The position numbers and the translations under genes were made by a program. This document shows positions 6,130 through 6,284 of a stretch of 6,284 nt of DNA, piece after piece. Origin of the DNA: Gammaproteobacteria bacterium (lineage in GTDB: Bacteria; Pseudomonadota; Gammaproteobacteria; Arenicellales; UBA868); contig DPVA01000180.1 in NCBI GenBank assembly GCA_003529705.1, positions 1 through 6,284 on the forward strand, in the 5' to 3' direction. Within the stretch, counting starts at the first letter, position 1; the number at the start of each line of letters is the position of its first letter. The notes beneath the pieces are model-generated. The model searched no databases, was not told where the DNA came from, and was given only the letters and a program-made list of their open reading frames with translations.

Positions 6130-6135
6130 ATTGTA
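6130..6135 (-). promoter_or_regulatory. Possible -10 element of the ubiG promoter
   Basis: Read on the minus strand, these bases are TACAAT, matching 5 of 6 positions of the -10 consensus, and would start transcription about 17 bases before the ubiG ATG. No good -35 is found at 16-18 bases, so the call is weak. The gap to the divergent tRNA gene must nevertheless hold the ubiG promoter unless ubiG is read from further away. Confidence 0.3.
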
Positions 6136-6223
6136 GCCCGCGCCAGAGAATGAAACGTGATTGTCCTTGGGTAAGCGGGGATCAGACTTGATGTGAGTTA
6201 AGCAACAGAGAAGGGTAAGTTTC

Positions 6224-6252
6224 TTGTTTCCCAGAGGGACTCGCGCTAAAAT
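6224..6252 (+). promoter_or_regulatory. Promoter of the initiator tRNA gene
   Basis: TAAAAT at 6247-6252 (5 of 6 to the -10 consensus) lies 17 bases after TTGTTT at 6224-6229 (3 of 6 to the -35). The predicted start near 6259 gives a leader of only about six bases before the tRNA. The GC-rich stretch ACCGGG after the -10 resembles the discriminator of stable-RNA promoters, which are typically repressed by ppGpp; that control is inferred from family knowledge. Confidence 0.55.
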
Positions 6253-6264
6253 ACCGGGTTGCGG

Positions 6265-6284
6265 TGCGGGGTGGAGCAGTCTGG
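6265..6284 (+). tRNA. Initiator tRNA-Met (fMet), 5' part only, cut by window end
   Basis: The last 20 bases match the start of bacterial initiator tRNA: the acceptor strand (T)GCGGGG, T8, G9, a D-stem GAGC at positions 10-13, and a D-loop AGTCTGG with the invariant G18-G19. A at position 11 is typical of bacterial initiators (A11-U24), whereas elongators usually have a pyrimidine there, so this points to fMet rather than an elongator. Compared with the E. coli gene the visible part differs at position 1 (T for C) and position 16 (T for C). The anticodon and 3' half are beyond the edge. Confidence 0.85.

Noticed and set aside
1..6284. Mobile element, CRISPR array or phage sequence
   Set aside because: No regularly spaced direct repeats, transposase- or integrase-like frames, or terminal inverted repeats were seen; the gene content is metabolic and housekeeping.

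Overview
The window looks like chromosomal DNA of a bacterium with moderately high GC, most likely a gammaproteobacterium and plausibly a marine one. This rests on a ubiquinone-biosynthesis ubiG followed by a HAD phosphatase of the Gph/MupP type, an initiator tRNA whose visible part closely resembles enterobacterial and pseudomonad versions, and methylated-amine genes like those common in marine Proteobacteria. The assignment is inference from protein and RNA likeness recalled from memory; no search was run.

Region 1 (1-2508). The left edge carries the last 71 codons of a gene whose product ends in a GcvT-like C-terminal domain of the dimethylglycine/sarcosine dehydrogenase type. One base later comes a complete alanyl-tRNA editing protein (AlaX), so the two are almost certainly co-transcribed. 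Converging on them from the other strand is a 513-codon MttB-superfamily (trimethylamine methyltransferase-like) gene without an in-frame amber codon. A hairpin plus T8 tract that may terminate the alaX transcript lies inside the 3' end of this mttB-like gene.

Region 2 (2509-4483). A 284-base divergent gap with several inverted repeats and a plausible promoter separates the mttB-like gene from etfB-etfA. These encode both subunits of a group I electron transfer flavoprotein, overlapping by one base. ETF is the usual acceptor of electrons from dimethylglycine and sarcosine dehydrogenases, so regions 1 and 2 together read as part of a methylated-amine (betaine, dimethylglycine, sarcosine) catabolic locus. 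The corrinoid protein that an MttB homologue would need is not in view.

Region 3 (4484-6284). A convergent gap of 235 bases contains a very stable GC-rich hairpin and further dyads, likely the transcriptional boundary. Beyond it, on the minus strand, lies a two-gene housekeeping operon: ubiG, then a phosphatase translated from a GTG start whose ribosome-binding site overlaps the ubiG stop. Its sequence and its position next to ubiG make MurNAc-6-phosphate phosphatase (MupP) as likely as phosphoglycolate phosphatase. At the right edge, divergent from ubiG, a promoter with a GC-rich discriminator precedes the first 20 bases of an initiator tRNA-Met cut by the window end.

No mobile element, CRISPR array or clear sign of horizontal transfer was seen. 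The most interesting points are the pairing of AlaX with a methylamine dehydrogenase-type gene, the non-pyrrolysine MttB homologue beside ETF, the dyad-rich mttB/etfB control region, and the MupP-versus-Gph question.
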